The notes: generated from the sequence alone by a model not told the origin. Numbered from the stretch's first letter, positions 34,294-43,444 are shown. The stretch: 64,000 nucleotides of DNA from Planctomycetota bacterium (GCA_003696675.1 RFGH01000224.1:1-64000); one strand, 5' to 3'. A program made the numbers and translations.

Positions 34294-36462
34294 TTAGTTG
34301 CAGGGGGCTCCGTTGTCGTAAATGACTATGAATGCATTGAGGTCAAAGATGTTCAGCATGCCATCACCACCAGGCGGAGATATATCGGCGTCAGGATCAG
34401 ATGCGTTGTACATAGAAATAAACATTGAAATGTCAAAGTAGTTGACCGAGCCACTCCCGTCGAGGTCAGCGAAGCAACGCTCTCGCATTCCCATATCCAC
34501 AACTCCGCTGGCAGGCCCTTGGACCCTCGCGCCACCGAGAATGTCAATAAGGATATCTTGAACCGCGTCTCCGTTGGTGTCCAGAGCTGAGTTGGAGCCG
34601 GACTCCCTCGCCGGGGACTTGAGCTTAATAGAATAATCCCCACTCGAAGGATCTTCGAGCCATGGATCGGAATACACCATGCCGGTCCCGCCGAAATTGG
34701 CGGCGGGGTCGTCGACGAGGCTGTATTCGGCAGTCAGATTGGGCTGGGTTGTACCGGCGATCTGGCCGGAAAGGGTGCCGACTGAATCGGTATTGTCCCA
34801 AAGAATTGAGTTGGCAATCAGAACGTTGGCGTCCGCGTCCCGGTATATGCCGCCGCCGATTCCTGCCGAATTTTCTGCGAAAGTGCAGTTGATGATCTTA
34901 GTTTGTGCAGTCGTATCGGTCAGGTAGATCCCGCCACCAACAAATGCTGTGTTATCTACGAAGAGCGAGTTTGAGACAATGCTTGCAGGGGTCCGGTAAA
35001 TAGCTCCTCCCAGTTCCGTGGCTGAGTTGCCTGTAAAGGTGCACCGGTCAACGAATAACTGGCCCGCACCATATATAGCACCGCCAGTTCCGTAGTTGCT
35101 CCCAGACCCAGTGCCGGCTGCAGTATTGTTCTCGAACACACAGTCTGTAACCGAGCCATATATATAGGTTGCCCCATACTGCTCGCCCGTGTTCCCTTCA
35201 AAGTGACTGTTTGAAAGCAAGGTTTCTCCGAACACGTATAGGGCTGCCGCGCCATTCGGCGAGAATGGCGAGTACTGGAAGAGCGTAGAGTTGTCTTGGA
35301 ATACACAGTCGTCGATGGTTGCATCGCCCCACTCAACACGAATCGCACACCCACCAACGCTGTCGCTGACGGTAGTGCCGGTCATTTCTAGATCAACCGT
35401 GTAGGTGTTGGGGAGACCAAGTTCGATCGTTCCACCGGTTTCGACATAGTTGTTGCCACCCATATAGTGCGCCCCGCCAGAGTTCCCAGAAAAAACGCAG
35501 TCCCTGATGACAATCGTTTTGTCGGAAGAGTTGGTTCCAGCCGATGGCGCGTAGATGGCACCAGCGCGGGCCGACTGGGTTGCACTATTACTCGAGAATG
35601 TAGTGTCGAATATGTGCAGAGTACCGATTTCGGTTTGGCCCGCGATGGGTACAAGGGCATGAAGGATCGCGCCGCCGCCAGGGTACAGGAAGTACAGGCT
35701 TGAAGAGCCAGCAGTATCGTCGACAATGAAATTGCCTTCAAAAGCACAGTCAGAGATGGTGACGGTGCCGCTCGAAAGGTTAACCATGCCGCCGCCGGCG
35801 GTGGCGGCGCTGTTGTCGACGACACGGACATTGGAGAGCATGATCTCGCCATCCAAGATCACGATGCCGCCTCCGGCATCGAAGTCAGGAAGGGTAGAGC
35901 CGAAAAAGTTATCGAAGCCGTAGGCATGCCCGTGAGAGATAGTGAGCCGATCGATGGTCTGCGGCGTTCCGCTCGTTCCGTCTACCACTACCACCTGGAA
36001 GACGTTCTCGCCGCGTGTGCTGAGGTCAAATGGAGAGTCGTTTCGAGAGTAGTCTCCCGTAAGTATGGTCGATGACGAGTCGAGAATCCGTTGCGTCGGA
36101 CTCGTTTCTGTTCCACTGAAGCCACCTAGCAGGTCGACTCCCGTCGGGATGACAAAGCTCTTTGCGCGTGAGGAAAGCGAGGCGCAATTGTTTAGCGGAT
36201 ATGCAGTGCAAACATTTGTGCCGTCGAACGTGTCGCGTGTGACAGCCCCGCTCGGATCGTATGTCCCGGCCGCAATCCAGATGTCGTCGCCGCTGGTCGC
36301 GACCGCGAGCGCATCGGCAAGATCAGTGTACGCATTTCTCCAACTCGTCCCATTGTTGAGTCCGGTGGCCGTGCCGTCTACATAAATAATCGCTGCCAGA
36401 CAAGGGGCCGAAGCCCAGCCGCCAACCAAGATGATGGACGCAAAGAGAGATGCTTTGTTCAC
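34294..36462 (-). CDS. Secreted parallel beta-helix protein with dockerin-like C-terminus
   Basis: 722 residues from GTG 36462 (VNKASLFASIILVGGWASAP), with AAGGAC upstream and a signal peptide; an ATG at 36534 would put 24 odd residues before it. Repeated NCTFAENSAGIGGGIYRDA-type units (also CTFTGNSATELGGAIY, CAFEGNFIVD) mark a right-handed parallel beta-helix like polymorphic outer-membrane proteins. The last 60 residues (34294-34476) are a dockerin-like pair: ADLDGSGSVNYFDISMFISMYN and LNIFDLNAFIVIYDN, with intact-looking calcium ligands in the first. The DNA is AT-richer than neighbours. Surface or secreted role; substrate unknown. Confidence 0.8.
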   Translation of the reverse strand: MNKASLFASIILVGGWASAPCLAAIIYVDGTATGLNNGTSWRNAYTDLADALAVATSGDDIWIAAGTYDPSGAVTRDTFDGTNVCTAYPLNNCASLSSRAKSFVIPTGVDLLGGFSGTETSPTQRILDSSSTILTGDYSRNDSPFDLSTRGENVFQVVVVDGTSGTPQTIDRLTISHGHAYGFDNFFGSTLPDFDAGGGIVILDGEIMLSNVRVVDNSAATAGGGMVNLSSGTVTISDCAFEGNFIVDDTAGSSSLYFLYPGGGAILHALVPIAGQTEIGTLHIFDTTFSSNSATQSARAGAIYAPSAGTNSSDKTIVIRDCVFSGNSGGAHYMGGNNYVETGGTIELGLPNTYTVDLEMTGTTVSDSVGGCAIRVEWGDATIDDCVFQDNSTLFQYSPFSPNGAAALYVFGETLLSNSHFEGNTGEQYGATYIYGSVTDCVFENNTAAGTGSGSNYGTGGAIYGAGQLFVDRCTFTGNSATELGGAIYRTPASIVSNSLFVDNTAFVGGGIYLTDTTAQTKIINCTFAENSAGIGGGIYRDADANVLIANSILWDNTDSVGTLSGQIAGTTQPNLTAEYSLVDDPAANFGGTGMVYSDPWLEDPSSGDYSIKLKSPARESGSNSALDTNGDAVQDILIDILGGARVQGPASGVVDMGMRERCFADLDGSGSVNYFDISMFISMYNASDPDADISPPGGDGMLNIFDLNAFIVIYDNGAPCN

Positions 36463-36550
36463 GCAAGTGTCCTTTGTGTGAGTGGCTTGCATGCCAACCC
36501 GTGGCGCATGCATTGTGCACAACGGGTAGGCCATATTTCAGGATATCATG

Positions 36551-37618
36551 TTAGTCGATCGTCCTCATAAAGCTGCTGCGGTTGGGGTCAAGCATGTTGA
36601 TGCTCTTGCCCTCTGTTTTTGCGATGTCCTGCTCGGCCTGCGAGATCGGTTCTAGACCAATCACATTACCGTCTTGGTCGTACCGATTGCGGGACCGGTG
36701 GGGATTGGCAAAGAAGGTGCGTTGCGGGTTCTTGGTTACAAACTCGACGTGGCCATCGGAGAAGGCGAAGTAGCCTCCAGCGTCGCCGTGATTGTCGACG
36801 TCCGCGTACCCGGTCTCTGGATTGAAGCCGAGCTCGTCGAGCACTCCTTGGGGTTCTTGCCCCGCAGTGTCATCGACCCAGTTGTAGCCGTAAAAGGCAT
36901 TCAGCGCGATGTCGTTCGTGTTCGTTTCGTCGCCCCACATCACCACTGAGGTCAAAACTCCGGGGTCATTCGCCTTCAGGCCGGCGAAGTAGAGGTAGCT
37001 GATGTTGTAGGAGATTACTTGTTCTTCGGTTGTCGGGGCTTGTGGGACCTTCGGTACGCGTCCGCTGAAACTGTACCTGCGGTTTTCAATGTTTCCAAAG
37101 CCGAAGTAGTTGTCTTCACGATCGCGCGGGCAGGTGAGAATTTCGAGCGCATCGAGATAGTCTCTCATGATCGGCGTGTCGCTCCCGTCCGGATACCGAG
37201 CGATGCCGCCAATCGGAGAGCCGATGTAGCCTCTGTCACCAACCGGAGGCGTTGAATAATCAGTGACAGTCGCATCGCCGGCCTGATACAGGCTGAACAT
37301 GCCGGCGACGCCTCCAGCGTCTTCCTGATTCGCAGCCAAGCGATACCGGCTCCAAGAAGGTGGCGGAGGCGCGGTGGGGTTCTTTGGTTGGACCGGCATC
37401 ATCGGAAACCAGTCCTTGTGGTCATTCGAGTAGACCAACATGGATTGCCCCATACCTCGAGCGTTCGCTTGGCAGATCAGGTTCTTGGCGGTATCGCGTG
37501 CCTTCCCGATCGCCGGCAACAGGATGCCGATGAGCAGAGCGATGATCGCGATCACCACCAAAAGCTCGATAAGTGTGAAACCTCCTTCGCGGCGTCCGAC
37601 GCGGTGGTGTGCCATCAT
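36551..37618 (-). CDS. Prepilin-type N-terminal methylation protein with H-x-DG tail (DUF1559-like)
   Basis: 355 residues. A classic type IV prepilin leader: RREGGFTLIELLVVIAIIA, then LLIGILLPAIGKARDTA, cut after the Gly-Gly and methylated on Phe. The C-terminal GGYFAFSDGHVEFVTKN matches the H-x-DG region of planctomycete proteins of this type. Middle: many short turns and aromatic residues. The family is strongly amplified in Planctomycetota; role is thought to be a pseudopilus or surface component. Likely co-transcribed with the beta-helix gene 88 bp downstream; two hairpins (37630-37648, 37659-37673) lie in its 5' leader. Confidence 0.88.
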   Translation of the reverse strand: MMAHHRVGRREGGFTLIELLVVIAIIALLIGILLPAIGKARDTAKNLICQANARGMGQSMLVYSNDHKDWFPMMPVQPKNPTAPPPPSWSRYRLAANQEDAGGVAGMFSLYQAGDATVTDYSTPPVGDRGYIGSPIGGIARYPDGSDTPIMRDYLDALEILTCPRDREDNYFGFGNIENRRYSFSGRVPKVPQAPTTEEQVISYNISYLYFAGLKANDPGVLTSVVMWGDETNTNDIALNAFYGYNWVDDTAGQEPQGVLDELGFNPETGYADVDNHGDAGGYFAFSDGHVEFVTKNPQRTFFANPHRSRNRYDQDGNVIGLEPISQAEQDIAKTEGKSINMLDPNRSSFMRTID

Positions 37619-37629
37619 GCTTCCCTCAT

Positions 37630-37673
37630 GGCCGGGCTTTCCCCGGCCTTCATGATCCGGCCCGGAGCGGGCC
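37630..37673 (-). repeat. Tandem hairpins in the leader of the prepilin-like gene
   Basis: GGCCGGG-CTTTC-CCCGGCC (37630-37648) and GGCCCG-GAG-CGGGCC (37659-37673), 12-55 bp upstream of the prepilin-like start at 37618. Both are perfect stems without a T-run. They may shape translation of the gene, or be members of the palindrome family scattered in spacers. Confidence 0.4.
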
Positions 37674-37724
37674 TGTCCCTCAGCACGAGTCTAACGGATG
37701 AATCCGCTCCCTGTCAAACGAATA

Positions 37725-37733
37725 TACTTTCGT
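37725..37733 (-). promoter_or_regulatory. Candidate operator site C (ACGAAAGTA)
   Basis: ACGAAAGTA on the minus strand, followed by TATTCGT, lying 3 bp before the GH13 start at 37737. On the plus strand it reads ACGAA-TATACT-TTCGT, an inverted repeat. Same 9-mer as sites A and B. Confidence 0.45.
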
Positions 37734-37736
37734 ATC

Positions 37737-39791
37737 ATGCGGAGACGGGTTCCGGCCATTCTGGCTCCGATCGGGCTCGTGTCCTGCGGGACGGCGCAAC
37801 AAGCTGTGGCGCAAGAGGATATGTCTTTGGCGAGTGTCCGGTGGATTGCGGATACCCCCCCGATCCTGGAGGTCACGATTCCAGAGCCTTGGGGCGGAAA
37901 TCGGCTGGTCTTGGAGGCTGCAGGTACTGAGGTCCGGGGTGTATTGGAACCCGATCCGGTCCGCGGCGGCTGGATGACGGCCCGGGTCCGACTTCCCGAC
38001 GGCGGGGCGGCGGGACCGGTTCGGTTAGCGCTCCCCGAAACCGGCGGACCGGTTCGGTGGATCGAGATCGAGCCGGATCGGGTGCCGACCGGGGCTTCCA
38101 GCCCGGACTGGGCCAAGGGGCTGGTCTGGTATCAGGTGTTTCCAGAGCGATTCCGCAACGGCAATCCCGAGAACGATCCCTACGGCTGGGCGCGAACGGT
38201 TCTTGCATGGGACGCGCCGTTCCACGATGCGTCGATGGAGGAGATCGAGATGATCTGGAATCGGCGGGTTGTGGACCCTCTGCGCTTCCGCAACGATCCC
38301 GATCGGTGGTGGGGGAGCGTCGGGCAGGGCGTGTACGAGCGGCGGTATGGCGGCGATCTGCAGGGGCTGGTGGCGTCGCTGCATGATTTGGCCGAGCTGG
38401 GTGTGACCGGGCTTTATCTGTGCCCGGTGTTCGAGGCGGAGTCGCTGCACAAGTACGAGGCGTCGGACCATCGCCATGTGGACCCCACGCTGGGGGACCC
38501 CGGGCGCCCTGTGGCAACGGATCGATCGGGCGAGGATCCGCTCGATGAGACGACCTGGGCGTGGGAGCCGGCGGACCGGTATCTGATCGAGGTCCTGCTC
38601 CCCGAGGCTCGCAAGCGCGGGATGCGCGTGATCCTCGACGGCGTGTGGAATCATGTCGGGCGTGAGCACTTCGCGTTCCGGGACCTGATCGAGCACGGGG
38701 CGCGGTCCCGGTACGCCGACTGGTTCAAGGCGGAGTTCAACGAGCAGGGCGACCTGGTCGGCTACGACGCTTGGGACCGGCGCAACGGGGCGTTGCCCGA
38801 GTTTCGTCAGACGCCCGAGGGGGATCTCGCGCCCGGGCCGAAGGCGCATGTGGAGGCGGTGACGCGGCGCTGGATGGATCCGGACGGCGACGGGGACCCG
38901 TCCGACGGTATCGACGGCTGGCGGCTCGATGTCGCGCCAGAGGTCGGGCGGGCGTTCTGGCGGGATTGGCGCACGCTCGTGCGGTCGATCAACCCGGACG
39001 CGGTGCTGGTTGGCGAGATCTGGACCGACGGGGCCTTGTGGTTTGATGGGGTGGCGTTCGATGCGCAGATGAACTATCCGCTGGCGATGGCGATCGCGGA
39101 CTGGCTCTCGATCGGGCGTGCGGCGACGACGGACGGCGTGCTGGCCGAGCGGATCCGGGCTGTGTTCTCGCACGATCCGGCGAACGACTTGGCGCAGATG
39201 AATCTGATCGCGTCGCACGATACGGAGCGGGGTGCCTCGCTGATGGCCAATCCGGTCGAGCGTGCGTACGACAACGGCGCGCAGCCGTGGGCGAAAGGGT
39301 CTTCGTACGACGCCGCACCGCCCGATGCCGAGTCCAAGCGCCGACTGATGCTGGCGTATGCCTTGCTGAGCGTCCTGCCCGGCTCTCCGATGATCTACAA
39401 CGGCGATGAGTTCGCGTTGCCCGGGGCGGACGACCCCGACAACCGGCGTCCGATGCCGTGGCCTGGCATCGCGCCCACGGCTGACACGCCGGACGCGGGA
39501 TTTCGAGCCGACCTGAGCGTCGTGCTCGGTTGGCGCCGTGACCCGCGATGGTCGGACACGCTGCGGTTCGGGACCCTGCAGGTCGAGTCGCTGGCGGGCG
39601 GGGGGCTGGTGTTCCGTCGCAGACTCGGGGAGGGTGTGGTCGAACTGGCGATCGCGCGGGACGGTCGGCCAGCCTTGGGTGCCGAGGCTAGGGGCCTTGA
39701 TTCGGTGGGCGCGTCGGTAGGTTGGGTCGAGGTGCCGGGAACCGGTGGCGGGGCGTGGTTTCGTGGTTCTGGCGGGGCTGGGACCCGATAA
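37737..39791 (+). CDS. Alpha-amylase family (GH13) enzyme, lipoprotein or secreted
   Basis: 684 residues from MRRRVPAILAPIGLVSCG; the LVSC box suggests a lipoprotein. An N-terminal beta-sandwich (residues of about 30-115), as in maltogenic amylases and neopullulanases, precedes the barrel: LVWYQVFPERFRNG, MRVILDGVWNHVGREH, DGWRLDVAPE (Asp398), VLVGEIWTDG (Glu427), IASHDTERG (Asp495). The MDPDGDGDPSDGIDG stretch before the nucleophile is a calcium-loop-like feature of that subfamily. It should cut cyclodextrins, pullulan or maltooligosaccharides. No clear ribosome site is seen; site C occupies that place. Confidence 0.92.
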   Translation: MRRRVPAILAPIGLVSCGTAQQAVAQEDMSLASVRWIADTPPILEVTIPEPWGGNRLVLEAAGTEVRGVLEPDPVRGGWMTARVRLPDGGAAGPVRLALPETGGPVRWIEIEPDRVPTGASSPDWAKGLVWYQVFPERFRNGNPENDPYGWARTVLAWDAPFHDASMEEIEMIWNRRVVDPLRFRNDPDRWWGSVGQGVYERRYGGDLQGLVASLHDLAELGVTGLYLCPVFEAESLHKYEASDHRHVDPTLGDPGRPVATDRSGEDPLDETTWAWEPADRYLIEVLLPEARKRGMRVILDGVWNHVGREHFAFRDLIEHGARSRYADWFKAEFNEQGDLVGYDAWDRRNGALPEFRQTPEGDLAPGPKAHVEAVTRRWMDPDGDGDPSDGIDGWRLDVAPEVGRAFWRDWRTLVRSINPDAVLVGEIWTDGALWFDGVAFDAQMNYPLAMAIADWLSIGRAATTDGVLAERIRAVFSHDPANDLAQMNLIASHDTERGASLMANPVERAYDNGAQPWAKGSSYDAAPPDAESKRRLMLAYALLSVLPGSPMIYNGDEFALPGADDPDNRRPMPWPGIAPTADTPDAGFRADLSVVLGWRRDPRWSDTLRFGTLQVESLAGGGLVFRRRLGEGVVELAIARDGRPALGAEARGLDSVGASVGWVEVPGTGGGAWFRGSGGAGTR

Positions 39792-39956
39792 TCATCCAAA
39801 AATCATCGGTCCAACGGGTGTTTTCACGAGTTTGGGGTCGAACTCGGAAACGGGTTTCGCTATTCTGAAATCCGAGAGCATCCTTCCGAGGGAAGGGCTG
39901 TCCGTTCCATGTGTTTCTGCGGGGGTGTCCCCGTGCATTCAAAGAGGGAGACCGAA

Positions 39957-42008
39957 ATGAACATTCGTCGCGTGGTCACTGCCACATCCATTTTTGCGGC
40001 GGCCGGCACCGTGCTGGCCCAGCCCGTCGTAGACGGGACCTTCGATCCGGTGACCGAGGGCTCGTTCTACAGCGACATCATCTGGGCGAACAATGTCCCG
40101 ACGGGCTTTGGCAACAACGAGGCCGGCGACTTCTCCGGCGGCAACTTCGGCGACCCCGAGAATGTGACTACGGGCATCGAGATCCGCATCCCGCTGAGCG
40201 CGCTGGGGCTTACCGGCAACGAGACCATTCGGATGGCCGGCTGGGTGAACTCGGGCGACCGGACATTCAAGTCCAACCAGATCATCGGCACGCTGCCGAT
40301 CGATACCCCGAACCTGGGTGGCCCGCAGGACTTCAATGCCCCTCCGCTGGACACGACCACCCAGCACATCTCGGTGGACCTGTCCTCGATCGCAACCGGC
40401 GCCGAAACGGTGGACGGCCTTCTTGATTCCGATGTGATCTACACCCGCGTGTTCCTGCAGCAGAACTACACCGGCTTCGGCAACGAGACCGACGGCACGG
40501 TGGACGGCGCCGGTCCGAACGGCGGCGGCTCCGAGATCGACGCGGTGTACATGGCCAAGAATGGCGGCGATCTGTACATCTTCATCGCCGGCAACCTTGA
40601 GTTCAACGGGAACGGTCTGGACATTTACATCGACACCGGCGCGGGTGGGGACGCTACGCTCGGCTCCGCATCCGGTTCGGGCGGGTTCATCCCCTCCGGC
40701 CAGAGCGGCCTGGTGTTCGATACCGGCTTCGACGCGGACTATGTCCTGTCGATCGACTCAACCGACGACGATGCCGATGGCATGACCCCGAATGTGCCCC
40801 GCGCCTACTTCGGCGGCATCAACTCGGACATCAACCTGCTCGGCACGCTGGCCGGCTATGGCGCCGCGAACGCGGGCGTGCCGACCGGCGGCGACGCCGG
40901 TGTTCCCAGCGTGACGCTCGCGGTGGACAACTCCAACACCGTGGGCGTTGAGGGCAATCCGGCCTCGCCGACTCCGATCGCTCCGGATGCGGATTGGGCG
41001 TATGGCTCGGAGCTGAACAATGTCCGTGCCTATCTGGACACCGCGAACAATCGTCTCTATGTGTTCGTCGGCGCCAACATGGAAGTGAACTACAACAAGG
41101 TCCAGTTCTTCTTCGATGTTCGTCCCGGCGGCCAGAGCACGATCCTGGACACCAATGTTGACATCAGCTTCAACGCGGTGAACAACCAGGCTGGCATCAC
41201 CTTTGATTCCGGTTTCGCCGCTGACTACTGGATGAACTTCAATACTGGCGTTGACGGTGGCACGAACACCGATGTCCGCTTCATGGACTCGACCGTGCTT
41301 CGCACCAACGGCGCCCAATTTGATCCCTTCTTCGGCGTGATCACGGACTACGGCAGCTACTTCGGTGGCGATGTCGCGATCATCGACTTCTCCGGACCGC
41401 GTCTGGACATCCAGGACGGGTCGCTGGGAGGTCTGTATGCCGAGTATGCTCCCCGTCTGATCTCGGACGACGCCTTCAACGGTGTGATCCCGACCGGGAT
41501 CCCCGGGCTGATCACCGTGGCGCTCAATAACTCCAATGTCGGTGGCGTGACCGATACGACGGCCGACTCGAACGCCGTGCGTGCGGTGAACACCGGCATC
41601 GAGTTCTCGATCGATCTGGACGAGCTGGGATGGGACGGCAACCAGGACATCCTGATGGCCGGCTGGATCAGCAACGCCGGCTTCGACTTCATCTCGAATC
41701 AGGTGTTCGGCGGCCTGCCCGCGGGTTCGGCGAATGTCGGCCCGCGTGACACCGACGGGGACGGCGTGGCCGATCTTGACTGGAACTCCATCGCTGGAAC
41801 TCAGTACATCAATCTCACCAATCCGCCCGTGTCGTGCCCGGCCGACCTGGCGGCGCCGTTCGGTGTGCTGAACATCTTCGATATCCAGGCCTTCATCGGT
41901 CTGTACAACACGCAGAACCCGGCCGCCGACCTGGCCGCCCCGTTCGGCGTGTTCAACATCTTCGATATCCAGGCCTATATCGGGCTGTACAACCAGGGCT
42001 GCCCCTAA
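39957..42008 (+). CDS. Large secreted protein with dockerin-like C-terminus
   Basis: 683 residues from MNIRRVVTATSIFAAAGT, signal peptide cut after VLAQ; GAGGGAGACCG precedes the ATG. Acidic, Gly/Asn/Asp-rich, few Lys, no Cys until the tail. Internal repeats: FGNNEAGDFSGGN near residue 40 and a FGNETDG/EIDAVYMAKNGGDLYIFIAGNLE unit that recurs as YGSELNNVRAYLDTANNRLYVFVGANME, so at least two homologous beta-sandwich modules. The last 57 residues (41835-42008) nearly copy the GH13 tail of 25006-25179. No catalytic motif recognised; a surface or glycan-binding structural role is inference. A strong terminator follows. Confidence 0.85.
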   Translation: MNIRRVVTATSIFAAAGTVLAQPVVDGTFDPVTEGSFYSDIIWANNVPTGFGNNEAGDFSGGNFGDPENVTTGIEIRIPLSALGLTGNETIRMAGWVNSGDRTFKSNQIIGTLPIDTPNLGGPQDFNAPPLDTTTQHISVDLSSIATGAETVDGLLDSDVIYTRVFLQQNYTGFGNETDGTVDGAGPNGGGSEIDAVYMAKNGGDLYIFIAGNLEFNGNGLDIYIDTGAGGDATLGSASGSGGFIPSGQSGLVFDTGFDADYVLSIDSTDDDADGMTPNVPRAYFGGINSDINLLGTLAGYGAANAGVPTGGDAGVPSVTLAVDNSNTVGVEGNPASPTPIAPDADWAYGSELNNVRAYLDTANNRLYVFVGANMEVNYNKVQFFFDVRPGGQSTILDTNVDISFNAVNNQAGITFDSGFAADYWMNFNTGVDGGTNTDVRFMDSTVLRTNGAQFDPFFGVITDYGSYFGGDVAIIDFSGPRLDIQDGSLGGLYAEYAPRLISDDAFNGVIPTGIPGLITVALNNSNVGGVTDTTADSNAVRAVNTGIEFSIDLDELGWDGNQDILMAGWISNAGFDFISNQVFGGLPAGSANVGPRDTDGDGVADLDWNSIAGTQYINLTNPPVSCPADLAAPFGVLNIFDIQAFIGLYNTQNPAADLAAPFGVFNIFDIQAYIGLYNQGCP

Positions 42009-42035
42009 TCAGGTGTTCTGATCGCTTGATTCTCA

Positions 42036-42070
42036 ACGACGCCCGCGCTGACGCGCGGGCGTCGTCTTTT
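42036..42070 (+). terminator. Terminator after the dockerin-tailed protein
   Basis: Perfect 12-bp stem (ACGACGCCCGCG 42036-42047 with CGCGGGCGTCGT 42054-42065), 6-nt loop, then CTTTT. 27 bp after the stop codon. Confidence 0.85.
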
Positions 42071-42108
42071 GAAGGGGGGTATTATGGGGCAACTTACGGA
42101 GAACCGGC

Positions 42109-43425
42109 ATGCGAAAGCACTTGATCCCCGTTGCATCGATCCTCGCTCTCTCGCTACCGGCGGCCGCGTGCGCAGCTTCCGGGGCATCCGCCGTTGTGCA
42201 GGAGCCTGACATGGTCCAGCCCGAACTGCTGCCTCAGGGGTTCGTCCTGCTGGTGACCGACGAGTCCAAGGCCGCCTCGCTGGAGCATCCCATCTACTTC
42301 GCGTCGAGCATCAACGGATGGAATCCGGCCGATCCGGAGTTCGTTCTGTCCCCGCGATCGGATGGGAAGTGGCAGATCGTGATCGACGATGTACCGGCGA
42401 ACACGACTATCGCGTTCAAGTTCACGATGGGCGGATGGGATCGTGAGGAGCTCGACGGCTCGGGCAATCCGATCGAAAACCGTTCCCTTCCGAAAGTCGA
42501 TCGGTCCAAGCTCGGGCCTGATGAGCGCCCGGTCCTGGAGTTCAGCGTGCCTGAGTTCCGCACGCCCGTGCCGATGGCCGAGGAAGTGCGGCGAACGGGC
42601 CGCTATCGCACGCTCGATGTCACAGGGGACATCCGCCGGCTCGAGGTGGTCGGCGGCGCGGGCGGGGCCGAGGCAATGATGCGTGACCTGCTTGTCTGGC
42701 TCCCGCCGGGCTATTCCGATCCGGCGAACGCGGGTCGGACATACCCGGTGCTGTACATGATGGACGGCCAGAATCTGTTTGAGGCGGTGCCTGGTCTTCC
42801 TAGCGAGTGGCACATCGATGAGACTGCCACCGAACTGATCGAGCGTGGCGAGATCGAACCCATTATCGTCGTCGGCGTGCCCCACGCGGGCGAGCACCGG
42901 CTTCGGGAGTACTTGCCCTTTGGCAGCATCCAGGGCCAGACCGGCGACGGGGACGCTTTTGTCGGTTGGATGACGCGGGAGGTCATGCCCCGTGTCGAGC
43001 GTGCCTTCCGCGTGAAGTCCGGCGCAGAGAACACCGCGATCGGCGGGGCATCGCTCGGCGGAGCTATTGCTCTGTATGCGTCTACCAAGCACCCCGATGT
43101 CTTCGGCAAGGTGATCGTCGAATCCCTGCCGATGCTCCACGACGACGGGAAGGCCGCGCGGGACTATCTCGATACGGTCACTGTGTGGCCCGGCAAGGTT
43201 TTCGTGGGTATGGGCGGGCGCGAGGTGAGCAATCACGAGAACGACGCCCCCCGCAACGCGAAGTATCGCGCGTGGGCCGAGGAGCTCGACCAGCGGCTGG
43301 CCGAAGCCGGGCTCGGCGAGGATCGTCGGCGTTTGCGGATCGATCCTCAGGCGCATCACAACGAGTTGGCTTGGGCCGAGCGATTCCCCGAAGCCATCCG
43401 GTTCCTCTTTCCTGCCCAGGACTGA
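42109..43425 (+). CDS. Secreted esterase D-type alpha/beta hydrolase with N-terminal starch-binding-like domain
   Basis: 438 residues; GGAG 7 nt upstream. Signal peptide 1-23. Residues of about 45-140 look like a CBM20/CBM48-type module (IYFASSINGWNPADPEF, GKWQIVIDDV, IAFKFTMGGWDREE). Residues of about 190-435 are a PF00756-type esterase: LLVWLPPGYSD, YPVLYMMDGQNLF, IIVVGVPHAGEHRLREYLP, nucleophile IGGASLGG (Ser315), and a C-terminal His in PQAHHNELAW. Such fusions de-esterify or transfer acyl groups on polysaccharides or siderophores; here the glucan neighbours favour a carbohydrate ester. Substrate not provable. Confidence 0.85.
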   Translation: MRKHLIPVASILALSLPAAACAASGASAVVQEPDMVQPELLPQGFVLLVTDESKAASLEHPIYFASSINGWNPADPEFVLSPRSDGKWQIVIDDVPANTTIAFKFTMGGWDREELDGSGNPIENRSLPKVDRSKLGPDERPVLEFSVPEFRTPVPMAEEVRRTGRYRTLDVTGDIRRLEVVGGAGGAEAMMRDLLVWLPPGYSDPANAGRTYPVLYMMDGQNLFEAVPGLPSEWHIDETATELIERGEIEPIIVVGVPHAGEHRLREYLPFGSIQGQTGDGDAFVGWMTREVMPRVERAFRVKSGAENTAIGGASLGGAIALYASTKHPDVFGKVIVESLPMLHDDGKAARDYLDTVTVWPGKVFVGMGGREVSNHENDAPRNAKYRAWAEELDQRLAEAGLGEDRRRLRIDPQAHHNELAWAERFPEAIRFLFPAQD

Positions 43426-43444
43426 AAGACGGTAGATCGGATGT

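Noticed and set aside
41835-42008. Direct repeat within the large secreted protein
   Set aside because: Explained by the duplicated dockerin-like unit at protein level.
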